Shown one piece after another: positions 57,287-64,000 of a DNA stretch of 64,000 nt. Source of the stretch: DASSYK01 sp036258315 (GTDB lineage Bacteria > Actinomycetota > Thermoleophilia > Solirubrobacterales > 70-9); assembly GCA_036258315.1 (NCBI GenBank), contig DATADX010000031.1, forward strand, positions 22,518 to 86,517, given 5' to 3'. Below the pieces are notes generated by a model. That model did no database searches. It worked only from the letters and a program-made list of their open reading frames with translations, and was not told the DNA's origin. The first letter of the stretch is position 1. Every line of letters begins with the position of its first letter. The position numbers and the translations under genes are program-made.

Positions 57287-58561
57287 GTGAGCTTCGGAAG
57301 GCGCTTGGCGCTGTTCTTCGTCGGGATCGCCCTCGTGCCGACGGTGGCACTGCTCGGCATGCTCGCGATCGTCAGCGAGGACTCGCGAAGCGGCAAGGCC
57401 GATGCACGCCTCGCCGCCGGCGTCGAGACAGCGCTCGCGGTCTATGAGGAACGGGTCGACGCGGCGGAGGCCCAGGTTGGCGCGCTGGCCCGCCGGCCGG
57501 AGCTCGGGACCGCCCTCGCGGGCGGGGGGAACACGGAACAGCTGGAATCCTTCGCGGCGGGCGCGGTCTCCGGCGATGTCGACGCCGTCCAGGTGCTCGA
57601 CGCAGCCGGCGACGTCCTCGCCACCGCGGGCAGCCCCGACGCGATCGCTTTCGCGACGATCGCGCTCACCCGGGCTGGGGAGCCGAGCGGGTCGCTGCGG
57701 GTATCGGTGACGAGCTCGAGCGAGTTCGCGAGTGAGGTGCAGAGGCTTACCGACGACGAGCTCGTCGTCTTGCGCGATGGCGAGCCGCTGGAGGCGACGG
57801 TGACACCGCCGGCCGACCCGCCTGAGGCCGGCGAGACGGCGGATGTGGAGACCGACGGGACCGAGTACCGCGCCCATCTGCTCGACCTCGACTCCTCAGG
57901 GACCGAGCAGCTGTTGCTCCTCGGGCCGAGCGAGGATGCCGGCTTCCTCGGGCTGGATACCCCTGCGGCCGCGTTGCTGGTCGGCTTTCTGCTGCTCGGA
58001 ATCGGGTTCGCGTACGGGCTGGCGAGGACGCTGACGGGGCTCCACGCGCAGGTCGCCGAGCAGGCCGTGACGGACCCGCTGACGGGGCTCTACAACCGCC
58101 GCCGCATGCACCAGATCCTCGCGACAGAGGTCGCCCGCGCGAAGCGGTTCGGCCACGAGCTCTCGATGGTGATCCTCGACATCGACGACTTCAAGCAGAT
58201 CAACGACCGGCTCGGCCATCTCCAGGGCGACGCGGTGCTCGAGTCGATCGCCGAGACGGTGCGCGAGACGACGCGGCTGATCGACGTGGGTGCCCGCTAC
58301 GGCGGTGACGAGTTGGCGCTCGTCCTGCTCGAGACGGGGGCCGAGGGCGCGCTGATCGTCGCCGACCGGCTTCGCGAGCGGGTCGACAGGACCGAGATAC
58401 CGCTGCGGGACGGCGGCACGATGCAGGTCACGGTGAGCGTCGGGGTGGCGACGCTGCCTGACAACGCCGAGGAGGTCGATGATCTGATCGAAGCGGCGGA
58501 CCAGGCCCTCCTCCAGGCAAAGCGCTCTGGAAAGGACCAAACCCGCGTTGCACCGCGCTAA
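57287..58561 (+). CDS. Membrane diguanylate cyclase (GGDEF domain, GGDEL variant)
   Basis: 424 residues from GTG 57287. Two membrane helices (RLALFFVGIALVPTVALLGML; AAALLVGFLLLGIGFAYGLA) flank an exterior sensor region of ~200 residues. The GGDEF domain starts VTDPLTGLYNRRRM and has VILDIDDFKQINDRLGHLQGD. The active loop reads RYGGDELALVLL, with Leu in place of the final Phe. A TACGCT (57271-57276) would give a near-leaderless mRNA. No RxxD inhibitory site precedes the active loop. Confidence 0.88.
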   Translation: MSFGRRLALFFVGIALVPTVALLGMLAIVSEDSRSGKADARLAAGVETALAVYEERVDAAEAQVGALARRPELGTALAGGGNTEQLESFAAGAVSGDVDAVQVLDAAGDVLATAGSPDAIAFATIALTRAGEPSGSLRVSVTSSSEFASEVQRLTDDELVVLRDGEPLEATVTPPADPPEAGETADVETDGTEYRAHLLDLDSSGTEQLLLLGPSEDAGFLGLDTPAAALLVGFLLLGIGFAYGLARTLTGLHAQVAEQAVTDPLTGLYNRRRMHQILATEVARAKRFGHELSMVILDIDDFKQINDRLGHLQGDAVLESIAETVRETTRLIDVGARYGGDELALVLLETGAEGALIVADRLRERVDRTEIPLRDGGTMQVTVSVGVATLPDNAEEVDDLIEAADQALLQAKRSGKDQTRVAPR

Positions 58562-58667
58562 ACGGCGCTTCGTGGTCGCACAACTCCATAACCGTCCCCT
58601 GATCCCGCTATCACATCGTGGCCCGACTGCTTAACCTGTCCGTTCCACCCGACGGCGACGAGTACCG

Positions 58668-59939
58668 ATGGGCATCCTCGACGACGCGATTCGCGATCAC
58701 CTCGACCTGAAGCGCAAGCATGGGGCGCGCGACGCCGAGCTGCGCGAGATCGAGGACGACGCGTTCGGCTCGGGCGAGCGACCCGATCCGTTCGCCGCGG
58801 GCGATCTCTTCAGCGAGTCCAGCGCGCCGGCCCGGGGGGAGACCGGGTCCGATCAGTCCCCGGGCTCGGGGGCGCCCTCACCGTCCGGCCTCGGCGACGA
58901 GGAGCCGACCCGCATCGTCGATGCACGGTCCCCGGCTCCGCCCGAAGCCGCACCGCCGCCCGAGCTTGCCCGGCGCCCGCCCGAACAGGCCCAGCCCCAA
59001 CCACCTCAGGCTGAACCGGCCCAACGCGAGCTCGCGGGCGAGCCCGAATCGGCGGCGCGGGAGCCGACGCCCCCGCTGGAACCGCCGCCCCCTCCGGAGG
59101 CCCCGTCCCGGCCGCCCGATCCGTCCAGTAGTCAACCGACGGCGCAGCCGGAGCCCCCGCCGCCCATGCCGCCTCCTGCGGCGCCGCCCCCGGCCCGTAT
59201 GCCACCTCCTGCGGAGCCGCCCCCGGCCCCGATGCCACCTCCTGCCGCCCCGCCCCCGCCCCGCGAGGTCGCGCCTCCGACCGAGGTTCGGGAGACCGAT
59301 TCCGAGTCGCTCGCCGATCTGATGGCGGAGGACGAGGAGTCCTCGTCCGAGCTGCTCGAGGTCGATGTGGAGCCGGTGGTCGAGGAGCCGCTGGAACCCG
59401 AGCCATCGGGTGAGCCGCTCGAGCCGCGCGACACCGTCCCGGAGCCGCCCCCGCCCCCTCCGGAGCCCGGAACCGAGCCGCCCGGACGCGCCCGCGGCCG
59501 CGTCCATCACCCGACCGAGGAGCTCCCGCCCCCTGAGCCGGGCTCCGAGGAGCTACGTCCGGAGCCGTTCGAGGACCCCTCGTCGGCGGACCTCGCATTG
59601 CCGCCTGAGACCGGTGAGGACGAGTCCGCGCCCCAGCTCTACGACTTCGAGACGGACGAGGACTCGCTCGATGAGCCGCGGCGCGCAGCAAGCGAGCCGG
59701 AGGACGCGTTCGAGGACCTCGGCCCAGTCGAGGAGCAGCCGCGCTATGACGAAGAGGAGGTGGCGGAGCCGTCCGAGGATGAGCGCCGCCCCGATGAGCG
59801 CCGCCCCGACGAGACGGGGGAGGACGACCTTCTCTCGACGTCACCGGAGTTCCTCGACGAGGGGTCGGAGACGGATGAGGAGGATCTCTGGTTCGAGAAG
59901 GGACCTCCGGAGGACTTCGACTTCGAGGACGAGAAGTAG
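58668..59939 (+). CDS. Proline-rich acidic protein with conserved N-terminal helix
   Basis: 423 residues. The first ~35 residues (MGILDDAIRDHLDLKRKHGA) form a charged helix found at the start of many actinobacterial low-complexity proteins. Residues 85-200 are Pro/Ala/Glu-rich with an 11-residue tandem unit (MPPPAAPPPAR) three times; the rest is acidic with Glu/Asp runs and DERRP repeated twice. No membrane helix or enzyme domain. Probably an intrinsically disordered scaffold; function unknown. Confidence 0.7.
   Translation: MGILDDAIRDHLDLKRKHGARDAELREIEDDAFGSGERPDPFAAGDLFSESSAPARGETGSDQSPGSGAPSPSGLGDEEPTRIVDARSPAPPEAAPPPELARRPPEQAQPQPPQAEPAQRELAGEPESAAREPTPPLEPPPPPEAPSRPPDPSSSQPTAQPEPPPPMPPPAAPPPARMPPPAEPPPAPMPPPAAPPPPREVAPPTEVRETDSESLADLMAEDEESSSELLEVDVEPVVEEPLEPEPSGEPLEPRDTVPEPPPPPPEPGTEPPGRARGRVHHPTEELPPPEPGSEELRPEPFEDPSSADLALPPETGEDESAPQLYDFETDEDSLDEPRRAASEPEDAFEDLGPVEEQPRYDEEEVAEPSEDERRPDERRPDETGEDDLLSTSPEFLDEGSETDEEDLWFEKGPPEDFDFEDEK
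59166..59264 (+). repeat. 33-base tandem repeat, three units
   Basis: Units start at 59166, 59199 and 59232, each opening ATGCCNCCTCCTGC and encoding MPPPA(A/E)PPPA(R/P). It lies in the proline-rich gene, so unit number can change without frame loss. A second 15-base duplication, GATGAGCGCCGCCCC, is at 59778-59807. Confidence 0.85.
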
Positions 59940-59998
59940 CGGCAGGCGGGGGGCTAACCCGGTGGGTCAGGCGCCGCGGAGGCGCTGGCGTCGCCCGC

Positions 59999-61273
59999 CT
60001 AGATGTAGCCGCGCGTGCGGGATGCCTCGACGACCCGCTCGATTCCGACCAGGTAGGCCGCATCCCGAAGTGAGATCCGCTCTTCCTTGCCGCGTGCAGA
60101 TACGTCGCGGAATGCCTTGCGCATGATCCCGCCGAGCTTGTCGTTGACCTCGCGCTCGGACCAGCGGAAGTGCTGGAGGTTCTGCACCCATTCGAAGTAT
60201 GAGGCGACGACGCCGCCGGCGTTCGCCATCACGTCGGGGATCACGTTGACGCCCTTCTCGTGGAGGATCTGGTCTGCGTGAGGCGTCGTCGGGCTGTTGG
60301 CGCCCTCGATGACCATCCGGCAGTTGATCCGGTCCGCGTTCCCTTCGTGGATCATGCCGCCGAGCGCCGCGGGAATCAGCACGTCGCACTCGATCGCGAC
60401 CAGGTCGTCGGGACTGATCACCTCGGCGCCGGGGAACTCGGTCAGCAACCCGCCCTCGGCGATGTGGCGGGCGAGGTGGTCGGCGTCGATCCCGGCGTCG
60501 CTGCGGATCGCGCCGTCCGCGTCCGAGGCGCCGACGAGCTTGCAGCCGAGCTGCTGCATGACCCTGGCCGCCCATGAGCCGACGTTGCCGTAGCCCTGGA
60601 CGACGAAGGTGGTTTCGCCCGGGCTGAGCCCGAGCTGCGGAGCGGCCTCGCGGAACATGTAGACGCACCCGCGGCCGGTCGCCTGTTCGCGCCCGTAGGA
60701 GCCTTCGAGGGCGATCGGCTTGCCGGTGCAGATCGCCGGCGTGTGGCCGTGGAGCTTTCCGTACTCGTCCATCAGCCACGCCATCACCTGGGCGTCGGTG
60801 TTGACGTCGGGTGCCGGAATGTCGCGCGTCGGACCGAGCACCTTCTCGATCTTGTCCATGAACGAGCGCGCGATCGCCTGCACCTCGGAGCGCTCGAGCT
60901 CGTGGGCTGGGCAGTTGACCCCGCCCTTGGCGCCGCCGAAGGGGACGTTTGCGACGGCGGTCTTCCACGTCATCAGCGAGGCGAGGGCGCGGACCTCGTC
61001 GATGTCCACCTCGGGGTGGAAGCGGATCCCGCCCTTGTACGGCCCGCGGGCGCCGTTGTGCTGGATCCGGTAGCCCGAGAAGGTGTGGACCTTGCCGTCG
61101 GAGAGCTTGACCGGGATCTGGACCGTTACCTCGCGGTAGGAGGTCCAGAAGACGTTGCGGAGATCGTCCGGGAGCTGCAGCCGCTCGACCGCGCGATCGA
61201 AGTAGAAGCGGACGATGTCGAGGTTCGACATCTCGGCCTGGTGGCCGGTTTTCTCCTGGGTGGAAGGGGCCAT
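59999..61273 (-). CDS. gdhA: Glutamate dehydrogenase (Glu/Leu/Phe/Val family)
   Basis: 424 residues from ATG 61273. Converts 2-oxoglutarate and ammonia to glutamate or the reverse. Substrate site GPYKGGIRFHPEVDIDEVRALASLMTWKTAV, catalytic Lys in VPFGGAKGGV, Rossmann loop VVQGYGNVGSWAA and IEGANSPTTPHAD. The length and hexamer-type motifs fit the ~420-residue class. An upstream in-frame start at 61345 would reach to the tRNA, so the internal ATG is preferred. Confidence 0.93.
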   Translation of the reverse strand: MAPSTQEKTGHQAEMSNLDIVRFYFDRAVERLQLPDDLRNVFWTSYREVTVQIPVKLSDGKVHTFSGYRIQHNGARGPYKGGIRFHPEVDIDEVRALASLMTWKTAVANVPFGGAKGGVNCPAHELERSEVQAIARSFMDKIEKVLGPTRDIPAPDVNTDAQVMAWLMDEYGKLHGHTPAICTGKPIALEGSYGREQATGRGCVYMFREAAPQLGLSPGETTFVVQGYGNVGSWAARVMQQLGCKLVGASDADGAIRSDAGIDADHLARHIAEGGLLTEFPGAEVISPDDLVAIECDVLIPAALGGMIHEGNADRINCRMVIEGANSPTTPHADQILHEKGVNVIPDVMANAGGVVASYFEWVQNLQHFRWSEREVNDKLGGIMRKAFRDVSARGKEERISLRDAAYLVGIERVVEASRTRGYI

Positions 61274-61345
61274 TGCTCTCTCTCTACCCGCGCGCGCCAG
61301 TCTCTCACAGGCTGCGGGCGTGCGACCTACAATCCTGTGAACCAC

Positions 61346-61418
61346 GGGGCCATAGCTCAGTTGGGAGAGCGTCGCGTTTGCAACGCGAAGGTCGCCGGTT
61401 CGAGCCCGGCTGGCTCCA
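61346..61418 (+). tRNA. tRNA-Ala(UGC)
   Basis: 73 bases. Acceptor GGGGCCA/TGGCTCC with G3-U70 and discriminator A; anticodon stem TCGCG/CGCGA around TTTGCAA, anticodon TGC; T loop GGTTCGAGCCC. CCA not encoded. Divergent from gdhA, 72 bases away. Confidence 0.96.
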
Positions 61419-61429
61419 TCGCACGCCGA

Positions 61430-62299
61430 TCATTCCCGTACTGCGCGCCCGGCGGCCCGGACCGGGGCGGGGATCAGGGCCGCGCCGGCGATGACGAGGC
61501 AGAAGGCGATCGTGCGCCCGGTGATCTCCAGCGCCCCCGTCCCCACCGAATCACGGAAAACCAAGACACCGCCCACGATCGCAACGAGGTTGGCCGCCAC
61601 CGAGGTGAGCGCGATCACCTCGACGCCCGGGCCTAGCTGAAGGCCACGCGCCGAGGCGTAGAAGGCGACCACCGACGCGGCCAGCGCCGCGAACGTCCAC
61701 GGGCTGATCAGCTTCAGGACTCCGTCCTCAACGGCGTCGGTCAGGAACTTGAGCGCGATGTCGGAGACCCCGAACAGCGCTCCGGCGGCCGCGCCGAGGA
61801 GCATGCCTTGTCCCGCCGCCTGAAGGTTGAGCCGGCCGGACATCGCGGCCAGCCCGGTGGCGACCAGAAAGACAGTGCACTCGATCGCGATCAAGGCGGC
61901 CAGCGCGTGGCCCGGAGGGCCTCCCGGCTGCGCCTCCTGGGTAAGCCCGATGACCGCCAGTCCCGTCGCCGTGATGATCACGCCGATCCACTGCCGCCGG
62001 CCGAGGTGGAAACCGAAGTACCGCTCAGACAGCACCGCCAAGAAGACCAGCCCGGCCGAGAGGACGGCCTGCACGACCGAAAGGGGTGCGAGCGCAAGAG
62101 CGCCGACGTGAAGTGCCCACGCTCCGACCGCCACCAACCAGCCGACCGCGAACGCCTTGGAGCGGAAGAGTTCGGCGGCGCTTCGAATCGGGTGCCGAAT
62201 TCGCACCGGCGGAGCCAAGACCGCCCCGCGGTGCTTGAGCAGGAAGGAGACGCTGGTTGCGATCGCGCAAGCCAGGGCGAGCGAGAGTCCGAAGAACAC
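61430..62299 (-). CDS. DMT-superfamily (EamA/NIPA-like) transporter
   Basis: 289 residues, GTG start. Nine to ten membrane segments in two similar halves: FFGLSLALACAIATSVSFLLKHRGA and LLGAAAGALFGVSDIALKFL; QWIGVIITATGLAVIGL and VEVIALTSVAANLVAIVGGVLVF follow the EamA pattern. Substrate cannot be assigned; metabolite or magnesium export are both known in the superfamily. Confidence 0.8.
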   Translation of the reverse strand: MFFGLSLALACAIATSVSFLLKHRGAVLAPPVRIRHPIRSAAELFRSKAFAVGWLVAVGAWALHVGALALAPLSVVQAVLSAGLVFLAVLSERYFGFHLGRRQWIGVIITATGLAVIGLTQEAQPGGPPGHALAALIAIECTVFLVATGLAAMSGRLNLQAAGQGMLLGAAAGALFGVSDIALKFLTDAVEDGVLKLISPWTFAALAASVVAFYASARGLQLGPGVEVIALTSVAANLVAIVGGVLVFRDSVGTGALEITGRTIAFCLVIAGAALIPAPVRAAGRAVRE

Positions 62300-62351
62300 C
62301 GCAGGTGATTCTGCTTGAAGGATCTCCTATAGGCGGTGCTCACGTCGTGTT

Positions 62352-62370
62352 AGTCGCGCATTGCGAGACT
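62352..62370 (-). terminator. Hairpin between MBL and transporter genes
   Basis: On the minus strand AGTC-t-CGC-aat-GCG-c-GACT folds into seven pairs around one mismatch and a 3-base loop. It is 45 bases past the MBL stop and 52 bases before the transporter start. The rest of 62300-62415 shows no gene and should hold the transporter promoter. Confidence 0.3.
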
Positions 62371-62415
62371 TAATGAGAGGCCAGCCTCAACCGCCGCGAG
62401 TGGATTTCACCTCCC

Positions 62416-63234
62416 CTAGCCCGCCCGGTCGAGCATCTCCGGGTCGTGGGAGCAGATCAGCCGCACTTCGTCGCCGTGATCGCGCGCCAGCGTGCGCAGC
62501 CGCTCCAGATTCCGGTGGCGGAGCTTCCCGTCGTGGGCATTGATCGCCTGGAAGGCGCGCAGCCCCGGCGGGCAGCTTGGCGGCGTCTCGACCTCGCCGC
62601 GGTAGAAGAACGCGTCGCCGCAGTGGAGCAGCCAGCCGTCGCCGTCGCCGTCGCCGATCGCGATCCCGGCCTGCCCGGCGGTGTGGCCGGGGAGCGGCAC
62701 CATCACGATCTCGATGTCGAGATCCGGAAGCAGGCGAACGCTCTCGAACCCGAACCAGCTGTCCCCGCCGAGGTCGTACTCGGCCCAGGTCGGCCCGTGG
62801 GCCCACTGCGCGGCGAGATAGCGAGCCCGGTCCCGCAGGGATGGCGACCGCGCAGCAGCGAGCTCGGCACCGAACACGTGCACGCGTGCGGCGGGGAAGT
62901 CGCCGAGCCCGCCGGCATGGTCGAGGTCGAGGTGGGTGACGAGGACGTCGCGGACGTCGGCGGGGTCGAGCCCGAGGGCTTGGACCTGCTTCACGGCGGT
63001 CTCCTCGAGCAGGCAGCGCGGCCGGACCAGCGCGCGGAACGGCTGCCCGAGCCGCGTCGGGTCAGCGACGTCGCCCGTCCCGATCCCGGTGTCGACCAGA
63101 ACGAGGCCGTCACCGGCCTCGATCAGCAAGCAGTGGGCGACCAGCCGGGTCGGCTCGAGCAGCCGGCCGCGCCCTGCCAGTAGCCGCGCCCCCCGCGGGC
63201 ACATCGTCGCGCAGTTGAGATGGTGGACCGTCAC
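62416..63234 (-). CDS. Metallo-beta-lactamase-fold hydrolase (AHL-lactonase-like)
   Basis: 272 residues. HCLLIEAGDGLVLVDTGIGTGD, the HxHxDH-equivalent THLDLDHAGG (first His replaced by the HLDLDH variant typical of lactonase-like members), MVPLPGHTAGQ, LLHCGDAFF and SHDPEML supply two-metal ligands. Similar to N-acyl-homoserine lactonase-family proteins, but quorum quenching is not shown. It ends well before the transporter gene. Confidence 0.85.
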   Translation of the reverse strand: MTVHHLNCATMCPRGARLLAGRGRLLEPTRLVAHCLLIEAGDGLVLVDTGIGTGDVADPTRLGQPFRALVRPRCLLEETAVKQVQALGLDPADVRDVLVTHLDLDHAGGLGDFPAARVHVFGAELAAARSPSLRDRARYLAAQWAHGPTWAEYDLGGDSWFGFESVRLLPDLDIEIVMVPLPGHTAGQAGIAIGDGDGDGWLLHCGDAFFYRGEVETPPSCPPGLRAFQAINAHDGKLRHRNLERLRTLARDHGDEVRLICSHDPEMLDRAG

Positions 63235-63256
63235 GGCGCGAGCATATTGGCGGCGC

Positions 63257-64000
63257 TCATCCCGGGCGCGCCCGGAACCCGGCCCGGAGCAGGAGCGGCA
63301 CCTGCCGCAGCGGGTCGGGGGAGTCGAGCAGGACCACGCCGAGGTGGCGGTCGCCGAGTTTGGCGGTGGTCACGTAGCAGCGCCCGGCGCCGTTGGTCAG
63401 CCCGGTCTTCAGCCCGGTCACCTCGGCGCCCGGCACGCCGGCGACCCCGTTGCGGGCGAAGTAGTGGTTGTTGGCGAGCGACAGGATCCCTCCCTTGATC
63501 GGGAACGGCACCTCGGCCGACTGCCGCCGCGTGATCGAGGCGATCCATTCGTTGGCGAGGTCGGCCCGCGCCAGGGCGGCGAGGTCATACGCGCAGGAGC
63601 TGTTGCCGGTGTCCTGGAGGCCGGCGGGGCCCGCGAAGCGCGAGCAGCGCAGCTGCAGCTCGGCGGCGCGGCGGTTCATCCGCTTCACGAAGGCGCGGAC
63701 CGTGCCGGCATCGTGCTCGGCCAGCGCCACCGCCGCGTCGTTTCCCGACGCGAGCAGCAGCCCGAGCATCAGCCCGCCGAGGGGAACCTTGGTGCCGGGC
63801 TTGAGGACGCCGATACGCGATCCCTCCACGCCGGGCGCCTTGGCGCTGACCAGGACCCGCTCGCGCCGCCGGTGGCGCTCCGCGACGACCAGCGCCGTCA
63901 GCATCTTCGTCAGGCTCGCGATCGGGCGCTCGGCGGCCGGCTCCCGGGCCCAGAGGACCTCGCCGGTGTCGACGTCGAACAGCAGCCCCGCGGCGGGCGG
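63257..64000 (-). CDS. D-alanyl-D-alanine carboxypeptidase (S11), N terminus cut off by window
   Basis: The frame is open from 64000 to the stop at 63257 (247 residues). The entry DVDTGEVLWAREPAAERPIASLTKML holds the SxxK active site (SLTK); LLASGNDAAVALAEH gives SGN; TGLKTGLTNGAG gives KTG, so the penicilloyl-serine transferase centre is complete. Trims the terminal D-Ala from pentapeptides. The signal peptide lies outside the window. No C-terminal membrane anchor is seen, as the protein ends soon after the catalytic domain. Confidence 0.9.
   Translation of the reverse strand, partial: PPAAGLLFDVDTGEVLWAREPAAERPIASLTKMLTALVVAERHRRRERVLVSAKAPGVEGSRIGVLKPGTKVPLGGLMLGLLLASGNDAAVALAEHDAGTVRAFVKRMNRRAAELQLRCSRFAGPAGLQDTGNSSCAYDLAALARADLANEWIASITRRQSAEVPFPIKGGILSLANNHYFARNGVAGVPGAEVTGLKTGLTNGAGRCYVTTAKLGDRHLGVVLLDSPDPLRQVPLLLRAGFRARPG

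Noticed and set aside
1..64000. CRISPR arrays, insertion sequences, prophage, rRNA operon, integrase with att sites
   Set aside because: I looked for regularly spaced repeats, transposase motifs, phage genes and rRNA sequence and saw none; tRNA flanks show no duplicated 3' ends.

Overview
This is a high-GC window (roughly 70% G+C by eye) spanning a chromosomal replication origin of a bacterium. The gene order rpmH-rnpA-yidD-yidC-jag-rsmG-parA-parB reads left and dnaA-dnaN-recF-dciA-gyrB-gyrA reads right. Together with an fhaA/fhaB/pstP/rodA/pbpA/pknB block this says Actinomycetota. The E. coli-length GyrB, a PglF-type polysaccharide locus, the kinase/CARDB pair and the DUF1579/DUF3105/FlgD-like small proteins make a deep-branching class such as Thermoleophilia the best guess. 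That class assignment is inference; no 16S gene is in the window.

Layout. (1) 1-2.2 kb: end of a PLP aminotransferase, a D-Ala-D-Ala ligase, a bifunctional-nuclease-family protein, a decayed SRPBCC remnant and tRNA-Ile(GAU). (2) 2.2-16.3 kb: the origin block. The 73-base dnaA-dnaN gap carries three DnaA-box-like 9-mers, a C-run and a DnaA-trio-like tract, the architecture of a basal unwinding site. (3) 16.4-18.4 kb: DUF1579 protein, HNH nuclease, prephenate dehydratase. (4) 18.5-31.0 kb: cell-wall signalling. It holds a divergent CARDB membrane protein and polytopic Ser/Thr kinase, FhaA, FhaB, PP2C phosphatase, RodA/FtsW-type polymerase, class B transpeptidase, PASTA kinase, a second Ddl and a third kinase facing inward. 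(5) 31-34.6 kb: DsbA-like protein, then dedA-uppP-purM. (6) 34.7-46.4 kb: envelope polysaccharide locus (4,6-dehydratase, LytR_C and FlgD-like anchored proteins, Wzy-like ligase/polymerase, Wzx-like flippase, three glycosyltransferases, initiating sugar-phosphate transferase, acetyltransferase, FemAB-like protein). (7) 46.4-57.2 kb: an accessory stretch with secreted amidase, metF, hydrolases, VOC proteins, two ArsR-SRPBCC modules and several broken genes. (8) 57.2-64 kb: two tRNA-Ala genes, a diguanylate cyclase, a proline-rich protein, glutamate dehydrogenase, a transporter, an MBL hydrolase and a truncated D,D-carboxypeptidase.

How the parts connect. Undecaprenyl phosphate recycling (UppP, DedA) sits beside the polysaccharide locus that consumes it. 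D-Ala-D-Ala synthesis (two Ddl), polymerisation (RodA/PbpA) and trimming (carboxypeptidase, amidase) are placed around the kinase/phosphatase/FHA module that in other actinobacteria tunes wall growth. No insertion sequence, prophage, CRISPR array or rRNA gene is visible.

Most notable beyond annotation: the compact origin with a DnaA-trio; a promoter whose 18-base spacer is exactly a palindrome, giving a nearly leaderless ArsR-SRPBCC gene; four loci where family alignment and local context point to AUC or CUG start codons; a short palindromic repeat found in the C-terminal tails of two unrelated proteins; a structured gyrB leader; and a cluster of recently broken genes. I did not find a system that I can call wholly new.
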